64,000 bases of DNA from Selaginella moellendorffii. Lineage: Eukaryota; Streptophyta; Lycopodiopsida; Selaginellales; Selaginellaceae. Location of the stretch: contig NW_003314351.1 in NCBI RefSeq assembly GCF_000143415.4, positions 183,490 to 247,489 on the forward strand. Reading direction: 5' to 3'. The notes below the pieces were generated by a model that ran no database searches, was not told where the DNA came from, and saw nothing but the letters and a program-made list of their open reading frames with translations. Position 1 is the stretch's first letter; each line of letters begins with the position of its first letter. Positions 33,172 through 45,460 of the stretch are shown here, one piece after another. The translations under genes were made by a program, and so were the position numbers.

Positions 33172-34314
33172 TCAATTGCGTTGGAAACCCCAAAGCTGCA
33201 CAGTACAAGAACTGATTATGAGAACGAAGCTACGCGACAGAGTACACAAACCTCAACGTCTTTCAGTTTGAACTCGTCGGCGTATGCCAAACATGTATTG
33301 CCGAAAGTTTGAGATTCGCCACTGGAGCCATTCTGCCTGATAGAAACAGCACCGACCGAGTGAGCAAAATTGCATGGCACACTTATCCACACAAGGAATG
33401 CTTACAAATCATTGTCCAGGTAGAGTGCAAAGTGACCACCACCACCTAAAGCCAGCGCCTCATTGGTACACAAAACATAGTATCGATTGGCACCTATCAC
33501 ACTAACGTCTGAGATTTGGAAAAGAATGAAACTTATAGAAAGGAAACATCACTTGCCTGTTGAGTGGAACACTTGTGGAGCCCCCGAAACAGTAGTGAAA
33601 ACGAACGTGTTCGCATCCCCCTGGAAAACCATCCAGGATCAAACACGTTGGAGACACATATCGGCTATAAAGACAAACCTGGTACTTTTTCGTTGTGCTT
33701 GGATTCAATGGTGCAGACAAAAGAGCTCCAAAAACAGTCCCTGTAGTGTCTGCCACAGCCTGAAGAATCGAAAACGATGTCAAAGAAAAGTTGCTTGATC
33801 ATCACTAACAACTAGAAGGGGCTTGGCTATGAAAATTAAATGATTCTCTTCTTACCAATAAGCAGTGGCCAATCACAGTGGAGCTCTTGCGGTACAGTGT
33901 AAGCAACGAAATTCCATCTCTCCAAGTGCTGAGCTGATCCAAGGCATGGAAATCGTGAGCAGCAGCGATGGATCGACCACATTACCTGTAGAGGAGAAGC
34001 CAATGCCGATGCCGAGCTAGCGTAGGCAGCGCGGAATGTAGCACGGATTGGAGCTCTTGTGAGATCAGGGACGACGACTGTGACATCGATGGAAGGATAA
34101 TCTGCTGCTGCTGCTCGTCGCGATCAAGATCGCGCGACTTTCTACCGGAAGACGATGCCAAACCCTTGTCTCGACCTTCCTCGCGGCGATCGCCGATCTT
34201 GTCGCTCAATCCAGCAACGGGACTGAAGCACGCGAAGATGGAGAAGAGATTCGCGAAAATCCCGCGGTGGCGCTTGCGTCGTCGAGCCGCATTGCCGTGT
34301 CCTACCTCGCCCAT
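33172..34314 (-). CDS. TLDc-domain protein (247 residues)
   Basis: Seven exons (33986-34314, 33856-33928, 33679-33759, 33557-33620, 33406-33493, 33252-33336, 33172-33195) join in phase. The start is basic and disordered. The TLDc fold begins about residue 100: LPTLARHRHWLLLYSTWRDG, SLLTLYRKSS, TGTVFGALLSAPL, DANTFVFTTV, ANRYYVLCTNEALALGGGGH, FALYLDN, TFGNTCLAYADEF and a closing VELWGF. TLDc proteins such as OXR1 protect against oxidative stress and bind V-ATPase in animals and yeast. Intron 4 begins GCAAGT (GC-AG). The start codon lies only 42 bases from that of the PPR gene on the other strand; an earlier in-frame ATG would overlap the PPR. Confidence 0.83.
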
Positions 34315-34356
34315 CCTCAAGAACCCTAAAATAAAGAGGAAGCGCATAGTTCTTCT

Positions 34357-36770
34357 ATGAGGCATGGCGATCTCTCCAAGCGCGCGTTAAGGTATGCTCT
34401 TCGTCGAGGCTATGGCTTCTCCACGGCAGCCGCGGAGAATGCAGGGATCACAGACAGCGATGTCCAGCTCCTCTTGCGCGTTCACGGCAAGGCGCTGCTC
34501 CGCAAGAGCGCCATGGATTTCAATCCCCCTCTGGTCGCCAAGAGATCTCCGGCGACGAAGGTTTCCTTGCAGTCTGTGCTAGATTTTCGAGAGGATCAAG
34601 CGCTCCAGCAGCAGCAGCAGCACAGGATCGAGCCAGGCACACAGCCGAAGGGAAAATCTGAGGAGTCGAAAGGAATGGATTTGGCTATTTTTTTGGGAAG
34701 TCTCAAGCCCCTCCAGGGCGATACGTCCTTGAAGAAATCGGCGAGGTGGGAGAAGATGAAAGAGAAGGTGGCTCGGCGCAGACCTCCAGTGGTGGTGGTG
34801 GAAGAAAAAAATCTGGTTCCACCACCTCTCGAGCTAGAACAAGAGGTGGAAGTCCTTCCGAAAGCTCCGGAGGGTCATGAAGCTACTACTGCTACTTCCG
34901 CAGTTGTGAACAACCGGATTGATCTCGAGGTGCCGAGCTTGAATTTTGGAAACGAATTCTTCCAGATGGAGGAGACGAAGATCGAATCAAGTCGCTCAAA
35001 GATCTCGGAGTTCTTGGAGCGGCTCAAACGAGAGAAGGCGCTGTCTTTGGTTTCTTCGAATGCCAAGGCTGAGGAAAAATCCTTGGTAGAGAGTCCGACA
35101 AGAAGGTAGGGACTCAAGCTCCTCGTTTTCTCTTAAGTTTTATGTTCGCAGGGTCTGGACTGGAGGAACACAAGCTACTTGTTACAATCTGATCGACCAG
35201 GTTGGTTGTTTTTTTTGCATTTGATTCGCGCTTATAACTCTGAAACTTACAGGAAGTTTTCACCGCTATGCAAGCTCTGGACTCGGCTAGCGATATCCAT
35301 GGCTCGAACATCAGTGGTGGAACTCTCAAAGTTTTGATACGAAGCTTCAGTAATCTGGATGTCATCGAAGGCTCGATCAAAGTTCTCCAGGAAACGAAGG
35401 ACTTTGGCTTTCTGCCGTCGACGACAACGCACAGTGTACTCGTCTGCCTGCTGCTAAAGTCTGGAGAACAAGAGAGAGCCAAGCAAATGCTGGGAGAGTT
35501 TCTCTTGGAAGGTTCAAAGCCATCAGCAGGGATCTTTTTTACACTGATCGATGCGTTTGAAAGAGTGGGAAATCTCTCGGCCGTGCATATACTCTTCCTC
35601 GGAATGCTCCAAAGCATGGTTCGTGTGAACGCCGACACGACAGAGAAGTTTTTCAGCATTCTTCTAAGGGCAGGGATGGCCGAGCAAACTTACACACTGT
35701 TCCAAGAGTACCCGATCACAGGCTCGGACATTAGAGTGGAGACCGGGAATTTTCTCATGGACTGCCTTGGGAAGGCCGGAAAACACAAGTGGTCCGCGAG
35801 GATACTGTCACGCATGAGAAGATATCGTATCTCCAACGTCAGCTCCTACAACATCATGATCAAGAACTTGGTCAAGGACTCGGAGCTGACAAAGTCTCTC
35901 AAGGTTTTTCACATGTTCGAAGCCGATCAGCTATCACCGGACGTGGGAACTTATCACTACATCGTCTCTGGTCTGTGCAAAGCCAACAAGACGAAGATGG
36001 CGGCCATGTACTTCGAGGGAATGAAGAAGCTCGGGCTCTTACCGGACACCATGACTTACTCGACCATGATCGACTGCTACGGAAGAGCCGGCAAAGTCAA
36101 CAGAGCTCTGCAGCTGTTTGAAGAGATGAAGCGGAAAAATGTCCGTCTCGACACCCGCGTCTTCAACTCGTTGCTCCGAGCGGTCGGGACGTCATACAAG
36201 CCATCGCTGGTTTACAACATCTTTCGGGAGATGCAGTACTTTGGCCAAGTCCCGGACATATGGAGCTACAATCTCCTCTTCTACGGGCTGGCCAGGCGGG
36301 GACGAAGGAAAAGGCTTCGCAAAGTTTACCGGGAGATGAAAAGAGATGGGCTCAAGCCGGACATCTACACCTACACAGCGATCATACTTTGCCTTGGGAA
36401 CGCCGGAAGGACCAAGTCGGCTTACAACTTCATGCAAGGCTTGCTCAGGAAAGGAGTGGAAGTTAACGTAAAGACCTGGAACGCGCTGCTGCGAGGACTC
36501 ACAAAGGAGGACGTGATCGAAGTGGCGTTTTCGGTCTACAACGACATGAAGGCTCGGGGATTTAAGCCTGACAACACCACTTACAGCCTTCTCCTCGAGA
36601 ACAGCATCGCATTGAGGGACGCGAAGAAGGTGTATCGGATCCAGAGGGACTTCAAGGACTCCCGGCTGGAGCCTGACGCTCCAATGCAGAAGATATTGCA
36701 GCGCTCCATCAGGTACATGAGCAAAGACAGGCGGACTCCTTTCGATCCACAGGTCCTACTTAAGTCCTGA
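34357..36770 (+). CDS. P-class pentatricopeptide repeat protein (771 residues)
   Basis: Three exons (34357-35105, 35152-35200, 35253-36770) join in phase. The first 270 residues hold no repeats and are Arg/Ser-rich at the start (LSKRALRYALRRGYGFSTAA), a plausible organelle presequence, followed by a charged Gln/Glu-rich part. From about residue 265 come some twelve 35-residue repeats, such as SYNIMIKNLVKDSELTKSLK, TYSTMIDCYGRAGKVNRALQ and TYTAIILCLGNAGRTKSA. There is no E, DYW or SMR domain. P-class proteins stabilise, cleave or help translate organelle transcripts. Its promoter is shared with the TLDc gene. Confidence 0.9.
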
Positions 36771-37935
36771 AAAAGGCCAGAATGGTGGTCAGTCTTCGAT
36801 CTTCCTCACAGGTTCTTCTTTTCCTTCGCTTGTTTTTTCCTTCGCTGACTTTGTCACTGCACAGCAGATCCAAATGTCGAAATCCTCGAAAAGGAAGCAA
36901 AAAGAAAACCAAAAATCTGGTACGTTTCTTTTGTCAGGATTAAGAGGGCTCTTCAAGTTTGAAGTTTTAAGTTCCAGGTGCTGCTGCTATGATCCGGCAC
37001 GAATTACAGTGTTCCACTTAAACAGCGAGGCTTCGCTGATTCACAGCGCAGCATTATGACACACGACGCGGCGACAGACGAACAAACGATGAAGCAGAAG
37101 AAAGACGACATTGATTGGCCTCCTCCTGCTCGCACCTTTTCTTCTTCCAGTGGGAGATGATGCTTACAGGTACCAAAAAATCGCTCTCTTTTTTTCGCTC
37201 TCATTGCTCAAGCCAAACTTTTTTTCCCACCACCACCGCCTATAAACTCTAAAGTGTGTTTGGTGTGATAGAGAGGAGCTTTTAGATTATTGTCCTTGAT
37301 CGCGACCATCATCCAGTCTCTGTGAAAAAACAAAGAGAAAGGCTCGCCAACGCCATAGCCAGAAAGCTGTCACGCACATACACACACAGAGTGTGCGCGC
37401 TGCTACATTACACTACACTCCAACAGTCAAACAGAGCCGCGAATATCCCGTGCCGAGAGAAGAAATATACCCCTCGCCGTACACGTGTCACGCACCGGGC
37501 TCCACCTAACACCCCCGTTGCCTTCCGCGCAGCTTCGCCAGACCGACGGAATATCCGCTGGCCGCCCGGATATCCCGACGGCGCGGGGCCCGCGCGGTGG
37601 CCGCGCGGGCGGCCACCGCGGTAGCAGTTCCACCATATCTGGTGGCGTGTGAAGGGTGAGGTGTGCCCTCCCCGCGCGGTGTGCGTGTGTGGGTCTTATC
37701 CCTTGTGTGTGGTGTGGGGATTTCCATGAGTCTATGATCGAATACCATGGATGTGTCATCCATCCATCCATAGCACCCCCATTCACCATTCTTGTAGGGA
37801 GGCTACCACTATAGTTACTACTACTGGCCCTGGCGCTGGCCCTTAAAAATTGGGCGCTTTTTATGTGGTGCTGTGGTGCCATGTATGTATGTGCTGCAAC
37901 GCCGCGGGAGCGGGCGTGACACATTGTCTTATGGA
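36771..37935. other. Promoter region of the bromodomain gene
   Basis: GC-rich around 37,480-37,630 (runs of GCGCGGG and GGCCGC), with pyrimidine tracts before. A frame at 36,874 could splice to a 29-residue peptide, too short to support. A 200-codon minus-strand frame overlaps the start of the bromodomain gene and looks like a composition shadow. No gene is called. Confidence 0.4.
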
Positions 37936-40900
37936 ATGGCGGACAAGGACACCCACCCCCACCACTATCCCTCCTCCTCTTCTCCACCGCCTCCTCCTCC
38001 TCCTCCGCCGCCACATTCTTTGCCCTCATCGTCTGGCGCGGCGCCTTGCTCCTCCTCCGCCACCGCCGCCGCCGCCTCCCAGCGCCACCAGCGCCTCCTC
38101 CAGGGCACGAATCTCAAGCAGCAGCAGCACAGCGCCGCGGATCTACGGCGAAATCCCGGTGTGAAGCACGGCGTTGCGAATCACAAGCCCGGCGGGGTGA
38201 ATCTGCGGCAGACGCAACAGGTTCTTGTCAATCACAGGCAGGATCTTGCGCGGCCCGAGCATAATCTCGCGAAGAAGCCAGCGGCTGGGCAGGTTCTCGC
38301 GCGGCACGAGCATAATCTCGCGAAGCAGCCAGCGGCTGGGCAGAATCTCCCGCGGCACGAGCACAATCTCGCGAGGCAGCCAGCGGCTGGGCAGAATATT
38401 GCGAATCACAAGCACGGGGCCGGGAATCACCACGGCAAGCTGCCAAAGAAGCCGTCCTCGTCGATCCAGCAGCCGATCGAGGCTAAGAAGGTCCCGGCGC
38501 CGGTTTCTAGCACAAAGCCCGTCACCAAGCCCCGATCTTCGCGTGACGATGAGGCATCCGCGCTCTCTCCCAAGAAGAAGCAGCTCAAGCTCATTCTTAA
38601 GCTCCGGAAGCCTCAGCAGGACGGCCCCGAGCTCCCACCGCCCCCCCAGGGCGTGAGATCTAAGGCCCCGGCCTCGAATGGCGTCGCGTCTACAGGTCTA
38701 GGGTCTGGATCTAGCGGGCTCTCCTCGCCGTCAGGGGTTACGAGGTCGAGGCATCCAGAGGCTAGATCGAATGGCACGGCGGCAGCAGCCACAGCAGCTG
38801 GAGGGTCCGTGGAGCATCGCCAAAGAACACCAGCAGCCGTTACTACTACCACTACCACTACCAGTGCCAGTGCTAGCGAGTCCATGGAAGACGAGGGCTT
38901 GCAACAGCATTCTTCTAGGAAACGAAAGTTTAGGGACGCCCCCGAGGGCACAGGCGAGGAGGAGAAGGTCGCAGCCTCCACAGCCGATGCCGAAGATGGT
39001 TCCAAGCGGAGAATGAAGGTATGGCTAGTCGTTTGTGTTTGATCACTTAACTGAGTTTGCTCATCTTAGCAACAGGAGAAAGATGTGAGATTTGTTCCAA
39101 CACCGACTTCCGGTTAGTATTACTCTTGGATTTCACGGTTCCGAGAATTAATGGGTGCGTTGCGTCTTCCAGGACTGCTTGAGAATGGTTCTCCTCCACA
39201 CAGGGTCCTTGAAGAGCTTCTGGAGAGATTCCAAAAGTGAGTTCAGTAATTGTTTCCAATTTTGCGGAGCGAGCATTGCTTATGGTTTCTGGTTTGTAGG
39301 AAAGATACATACGGAGTTTTTGCTGAGCCAGTTGATCCTGAAGAGGTCTGTTCAGCCGTGTGATATCCCTCATTGCAGGTCGCTTATTTGGTTTCGTTGC
39401 AGATACCAGATTACCTGGACATCATCAAGGAGCCCATGGATTTCAGTACGATAAAAAAGAAACTCTCCAAGGGAGCATACGGATCCATTGAGCTTTTTGA
39501 GGTGAGAGCTCATATTTCTTCCGGGAACTGTTGACTAATTGTCTCCTATCGCAGAGGGATGTTAATTTAATTTGCAGCAACGCTATGAAATACAACGCTC
39601 CGAGAACAATTTATTACAAACAGGTCTGAGCTTGTTAAACTTTCAAACTGATTCTTACAGTTTGCACCGATAATAAACAGGCCAAAGCTATCAAGGACAT
39701 CGCCCGAAAAGCTTTTGATGTCTTGAAAGGTCGGCTCAACGGTCAACGCAAGGGCCCTGGGAAACAATCCAAACTAAAGCGGTGTACAACCAGAAGGTTT
39801 TCTGAACAACAAGGCTCAGATGTAACGCCCGGGGCTGGCTTAGCGGATGGAAAGAAGGCATCGACCATTGACCGGGTGGCTGATTTATCTCACAAGTCAA
39901 ATTCTCCATTTCAAAGTTCTGCAAACGATTTCGAATTTCCGGAAGGTATGAAAACGCTGCTGTTTGCGCTTCATTAATCGTATTGATCCCCTGTGCGTGT
40001 TACTTTCAGGTTCTTTATCAAAAGCTGCCTCTCTCAAGGACGGACGCCGACTGCTTACTGTCGATGAGAATCGTCGTCACACTTACCGTCCTCCCGAGCC
40101 TTTTGAGGACGCTGTTGTCGCACAAATTGTTCCGGTAAGCATTATTCCCGCCCGCCTCATGATGCTGATAGATTTTGTATTGTAGTCTGGAGTTCAATAT
40201 GGTGGCTCGTATGCTCAAAGCCTCGCCTTGTTCGGTGCAAACTTCAAGCGTCCGGCCTGGGACTTTGTTGCAAGGAAGATTCGTAAGGTTTTGGCTCCAA
40301 ATGTTCCGTTTGGTCCCGGTTGGGTTGGAGAGCATGAGAAGTCTTCACGACCTGACTGCATACGAACCGAGCCCGCCGCACAACAGATTCTTCCAAGGGA
40401 CGAGGCCAAGGACTCATCACAGCAACCTCCTGCGATTGAAGTACCATCCAGCACGGCAACTACTTCTGCCGGTGCTCCTGCGGCGCCTGTACAGCTTCCA
40501 TTCAGGCCGACTGTCTCGAAAGTTTTCGACGTACAACAGCAGCACCAGCACCAGCACCAGCACCAGCAGCACCATCACCAGCACAGGAACGGGGTTCAAA
40601 ACTACAGGAACGTCGAGGCAGTGGCCCAGCAGCAGCAGCAACAGCAGCAGCCACAGCAGCAGCAGCAGCAGCAGATAAAGAAGCCGCCCGCGAGGTTTCC
40701 TCCTCCGCTCCAAAGAGATCATCCAGGCGGTAGTGCAGCAGCTGAGAACCAAGCCGAGGCAAGCAGGTATCCAGCTCCAGCACCTCCTAAGTTTGGTCCA
40801 AACGGTAGCGTAGGATTTTCAGGCATGGACGCGTCGAGGGGCGCGTGGTCGCTGCAGAAAGCCTTGGGGGTCCAGGAATCAGGCGCAAGAGACAAGAGCA

Positions 40901-41541
40901 GCAGCAGTGGCGGTGGTTTGCCGCGAGTGTTTGGACAGGAGCATGCGAATCCAGGCCGGTCCAACGCCGAACCAGCGGCGGCGGCATCCGTTCCGTCCAC
41001 CATGGCGTTCCATGGCTTGTCGGCGTACGGTAACAGCAGCGGCAACGCCACGAGCGCCGGGGGCCCGTTGTTTGGAATGCCGGGGCTCGGCGGCCAAGGC
41101 ATGATGGCGAAACAATCTGCTACCGCAACACCACCACAACAACCGCAACCGCAACAACACCACCACCAGCAACAGCAACTGAGGCCGGACATGAACGCGA
41201 GCAGTGCCGATTTTTTTAGGCAGCAAAGCCATGACTTCCACCTCAAGGAGCAGCAGCAGCAGCAGCAGCAGATGGGGGTGTACAACGCGATCTCGCAGTC
41301 CTTGTTGCAGCCTTGGAAGTCTCACAGGTTTCAACCGCAGCAGCAGCAGCAGCTTCACCACCTTCACCAGCAACAACAGCAACAACAGCATCATCAGCAG
41401 CAACACCAACACCATCACAATCAACTGCAGCTGAGACCGCTTCCTCCGGATTTGAACGTTCGCCTCCAGTCTCCGAAGTCCCCACAGCACCAGGCTCAAT
41501 CCCAACTCTTGCTGAACTTACAGCAGCAGCAGCAGCAGCAT

Positions 41542-41573
<32 letters not shown>

Positions 41574-41604
41574 CCAGCAGCCAGATTTGGCTTTACAACT
41601 GTAA
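37936..41604 (+). CDS. Glutamine-rich bromodomain protein, BRD7/BRD9-like (1,070 residues)
   Basis: Nine exons (37936-39018, 39070-39112, 39173-39236, 39300-39345, 39403-39501, 39555-39623, 39681-39945, 40010-40134, 40186-41604) join in phase. The first exon encodes Pro, Gln and Ser tracts with a 17-residue repeat, then KKKQLKLILKLRKPQ. The bromodomain spans about residues 375-470: VLEELLERFQKKDTYGVF, PVDPEEIPDYLDIIKEPMDF, STIKKKL, and NLICSNAMKYNAP with the acetyl-lysine-binding Asn. A conserved YGGSYAQSLALFGANF segment follows, and the tail is rich in Gln/His and ends with PPDLNVRLQSPKSP. Plant members are subunits of SWI/SNF complexes. I chose the ATG at 37936; an in-frame ATG at 37873 is possible. 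Confidence 0.88.
38239..38391 (+). repeat. Three 51-base tandem repeats within the bromodomain gene
   Basis: Units 38239-38289, 38290-38340 and 38341-38391 each encode 17 residues of the type QVLARHEHNLAKQPAAG; a fourth degenerate unit (QNIANHKHGAG) follows. Near-identity implies recent expansion or conversion. The repeat length keeps the frame. Long CAG/CAA tracts encoding Gln are also present at 40,525-40,680 and 41,245-41,580. Confidence 0.85.
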
Positions 41605-41870
41605 TCTGAGGGTTCCTCCTCTCCTCCTTTTTTTTCTTGTCATATTGTACGGTCCTGTATATAGACCAATCCGCCGTTTTGTCCTCCTGGAAAACGCAAA
41701 GATGATGTCTTAGTGTACTAGAGTCTCTTTTTTTTTTTCATAAAAAATGTCTGGAAAATGTTGCATAAGAAATATCCTTTAGTTTATGATTTAACGGACC
41801 TTACATGACAAATGATACTATACACGCTTTATTGTCCAACCAATGTGATTATTGACAAAATACAGTGCTG

Positions 41871-44800
41871 TCATGACTCGTCCTCCTTGCCCAGATTCAC
41901 AAACGATAGAGGTTGGAATTTGTAGCCGTCGCCAACGTAAAACTTGTTCATAAATTCCACCCAGTGGAGACGAAGCGCGTGGAGGAATGCGCTCAATGTT
42001 TCCATTACCAGCAGAACGCCAACCGTGGCGCACACGAACACGATGAAGCCAATCAATATGATGAAGATGTTTTGATACCTGATGAACAGAGATTTTAAGA
42101 TTCGAAAGATGACAGCGATCTTATACTTACCCCCAGGCGAGCAGCAACACTTTCTCGTAAAACACGGCCGAAAGTTCTGCATGGGCCAAACTGCAACGGA
42201 GAAAAACGTGTCAGGAGGCTTCCCAAAGTCGCCGGAAGTCGGAATTGTTACCTCAATGCCCACAGACGAAGATACGATGCGGTGTTTGAGACAGCCCCCA
42301 ACACGAACTCGATCGTGTGTATCAACTGATGTACGAAAATCTCGCTGAACTCAAACTCTTCATGCTCTTCGTCCGGATGCTCTTCAAGGCCGGCGTAGCC
42401 TTCTCCTTGCGTCTTCTGCCAAAGACAATAATGAGGAACAAGACATCCAACAAGCGCAAAAGCACCTCGAGGTGTTGCTTTCGGAGAATCAATGGTTTTG
42501 GAAGAAGCATCCAAGGAACTGATATCAGCGCAATAAACAGCAGCGCCAGCTGTGCAAGTTGACAAGCTCAACAAAACCGAACTGAAAAACAAACTCGACG
42601 ACAATACCTGGAAGTACTTCTGGCCAGCAAACAGCTGATTCCCGTCAAGGTCGTCTGTCGGGCCTAGAAACATATAAATCATGACATGGTATAAGTCGGC
42701 CTGCGATCCGGTGATCCACTTTAGAATTATTAGAAAGGATAGGTAGCCGAAGAGCGAGCTGAGGAAAAGTATCTGCGGTAAAAACTGAAACCTGCAATGC
42801 GAAGGATTTTAGAACTACTGTTTGGACAATCTCACGAGCTTACCAGATATCGAGCGGCTGAGCGAAGTATACAGCGTTGAACAAACTGAGAACGATACCC
42901 AGTAACATCTGAGCGACTCCAAGAATAATGGACATCTTCATCTTCAAAGAATTCAAAAAAGGTAACTCGCTGCGACTGCCATGCCAAACAGGATCCACAC
43001 CGAACGCATAAGGTTTATCACGGTATTTGACCAAGCCTACCGTGGTAGATTCACTAGAAAAAAAAGCGGTAAGAAAGAGAGCTCGATATTGTAGAAAGAT
43101 ATATACCTGCAAGACGGAGTTTCACACTTGTATGCAGAGCGTCCAAATATTTCGAACGGTACAGAGAAAAATTCGTTGTAGATGAAGCCCGTATAGATTG
43201 AGAAAAGAGACATGAGAAGCAGCACGTATCTACCGGCAAATGCCATTTCCATGATGTCTCCCAGTTTCTGTTTTTAAGCTCAGAATAAAACACTGAAGAA
43301 GAGGAAAACCAAACGAACCTGACTTCCAAGTCTCCTCTCGTTTACAAGCAGCCAGAGAGTTGCCAGGAGCAAGACAATTCCGTGACCCCAGTCTCCAAAC
43401 ATGACCGCGAATAGAAATGGAAATGTCACGATGGTGAAAACTCCCGGGTTTGCTTCTTGATATCTTCCAACACTGGAGACCAAAAGACCATAAGACTCAG
43501 CCAATAATGGTTCACAAGCTTACCCATATGCATCCACGATTTCCTGGAAGGCTGACGTGAATTTATTAACTTGGAAATACGTTGGTGGAGCCTCCTTTGT
43601 GTGAAGAACTTGGAAAATGGTTGTGACTTGCGAGTTCGTTTCAACTGTTGCATATCGCAATGTGTCTTGGATCTGAGTAGCCAAGAAAGCTGAGAACTGG
43701 AAAGAAGCAAATATAAATTAAATCACTTACGCGTGGTAAAGCCCCCAACGGAGACCAAGCCTCACCAACGAGGCACTTGCTCGTCACGTCCATACTCAGC
43801 ATGTTTAGCGCATTATAAACGTATTTATCTTTCAGAACCATTTCGAGCCAGTGTTCCAGCTGATAGCCTATTGTTTTCAGCACGGTTTCCCGATGGTCAC
43901 TACTAACATCGAGAGTTGTTTGCATCTCAGACAGTCTGGCTGAAACCTGCCAACAGTAATCACGTTAAATCAAGTTATGATGCGGGCAGCCAAACCTCTA
44001 TTCTCATTTGACGTCTTTTAAGAGTTTCTTCTGGGAAAGGGTACCGGTTGGCTCCAAAAGCATCGCAAATCTTCAAAATTTTGGTACGTGATCTTTCACC
44101 GGAAAAGAAGACCAAAAACACGACTTTTTCCACCTGAGTAAGGCTCATAGTTAGAACAAGACGATTATCACAGTATTAGCAACACACCTGGTCGCCGGTG
44201 GCAGGATCACTAACTCGCTCGTCAAGTGGTACGCATTTGTAAAACATGTTGCCACGAGTGGCTCTGAAGATGATACGCTCGAATTGGTTGGCTTTATGTT
44301 TTGGAATAACGCCAGCGATAAACCCGACTTTTAGTTTTTTGCTGGGCTCGACTTGCATTTCCTGCAGTAAGTCGATAAAATAATCACAACACTGAAACAC
44401 AAAAATTACCCGTTCTAGCAGCGGACTCTCAATAGACTCGCCACCACTGATCGACTCGTCCTCCCTCTGTTGCGAATTTGCATTTTGACGCGCACTCTCA
44501 AAAAATGCACCGGCCTGCACGAAGTTGACATCACCATTTAGAATTACACACGCTATGGCGTACCTTGTCCAGCACGAGAAGGAACTCCGTAAGTTCATTG
44601 CGGGTGCGCTTCAACTTCTCGAGGTTGGAGTTCACTTCCCTGAATTCTGGCTCCAGTTCATTGATTTTCACCTGTAAATGTCGTGCCAAAATTAAAAGAA
44701 AGAAAAATAAGGGGTTAGGCATTCCATCGCTCATACCTCCAACTCATCGAAGTTGAGATCGCTCTCTACAGCCGACGGCGTCGATGCGAGTCCTGATTTT

Positions 44801-45152
44801 TGGAGCTGGTCCGAGAAGTACTGGAGTTTGCGAAGCATCTCATCGCAGCGTTTCACCTGAAATACAACATAGTCATCGACTTACAGATATATACGTCGAA
44901 ATGAATGAGAACAAACCTGGTTAGCGTAAGTTCTCTGAAAGGGGCTTTTTTCCGGGTTAAGCTGCAAGAACACATCAAATAACGTGAAATCTTCAGCTCA
45001 TTCTATCAAATCCTTACATCTTTGAATTGGAGGGCTCCCAATTCCGCCAAATGCGTGAGCGTGCCGTGGGCCGATTCCACCGGGATGATGAGCTGCACTA
45101 GCGTCATATCCTCGGACCGAAACAGATGCATCTTCGGCATGTCCAGGCCCAT
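41871..45152 (-). CDS. VHA-a: V-type proton ATPase subunit a (812 residues)
   Basis: Seventeen exons join in phase; from the start: 45018-45152, 44917-44961, 44737-44856, 44564-44671, 44410-44514, 44188-44361, 43996-44133, 43731-43946, 43524-43696, 43319-43472, 43107-43267, 42844-43053, 42608-42791, 42466-42549, 42252-42415, 42131-42190, 41871-42078. The cytosolic half opens [13 protein letters not shown] and contains coiled coils. The membrane half has [78 protein letters not shown] and [15 protein letters not shown], whose Arg is essential for proton transfer. Subunit a forms the proton half-channels of the Vo sector in vacuole and endomembranes. The length matches the family. Confidence 0.95.
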
Positions 45153-45273
45153 GGCTGCCCGCCGCGACACCGAAATCCTCGATCTAAATCTAGAAGCCTA
45201 CTCCCTCAGCTCGAATTTCAGATCAAGTCCCGCATTGGAATCCCCCTCGCCGCGTCGGAGCTGCGCGCTCCGC

Positions 45274-45311
45274 AAACCCTAATCGAGTATAGCTCCAGCA
45301 CAAAACCCTAG
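45274..45311. promoter_or_regulatory. Paired telo-boxes upstream of VHA-a
   Basis: AAACCCTAA at 45274-45282 and AAAACCCTAG at 45302-45311 match the plant telo-box, common close to the start of highly expressed housekeeping genes. They lie 120-160 bases upstream of the VHA-a start codon. Confidence 0.5.
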
Positions 45312-45376
45312 AAACATGTGCCACGAAGCAATAAAACATGGCCAAAAAGAAACAGGAAAGGAGAAATAAAATAGAT

Positions 45377-45460
45377 CCAACTTGCCAGATTCGAACTAGC
45401 GACCTAAGGATATCTGCAACACATTACAGTCCTCCGCTCTGCCAACTGAGCTAAAGTCGG
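45377..45460 (-). tRNA. tRNA-Tyr (GUA) with a short intron
   Basis: On the minus strand the 84 bases fold as a tRNA. The acceptor stem CCGACTT pairs with AAGTTGG (one G-U); the D-arm TAGCTCAGTTGGCAGAGC is present. The anticodon arm reads GGACTGTA followed by an intron of about 11-12 bases and the 3' half ATCC, and the T-arm has GTTCGAATC. The GUA anticodon and intron position are those of plant nuclear tRNA-Tyr. Box A and box B are intact. It lies 225 bases upstream of VHA-a on the same strand. Confidence 0.88.

Noticed and set aside
36874-37020. Short basic frame (MSKSSKRKQKENQKSG) with possible intron
   Set aside because: It would give a 29-residue peptide without homology that I can see; more likely the 3' region of the PPR gene.
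37427-38029. 200-codon minus-strand frame before and over the bromodomain start
   Set aside because: GC-rich composition shadow with no recognisable domain.
40719-41505. Long Cys- and Leu-rich minus-strand frames
   Set aside because: They are antisense translations of the CAG/CAA tracts in the bromodomain gene.
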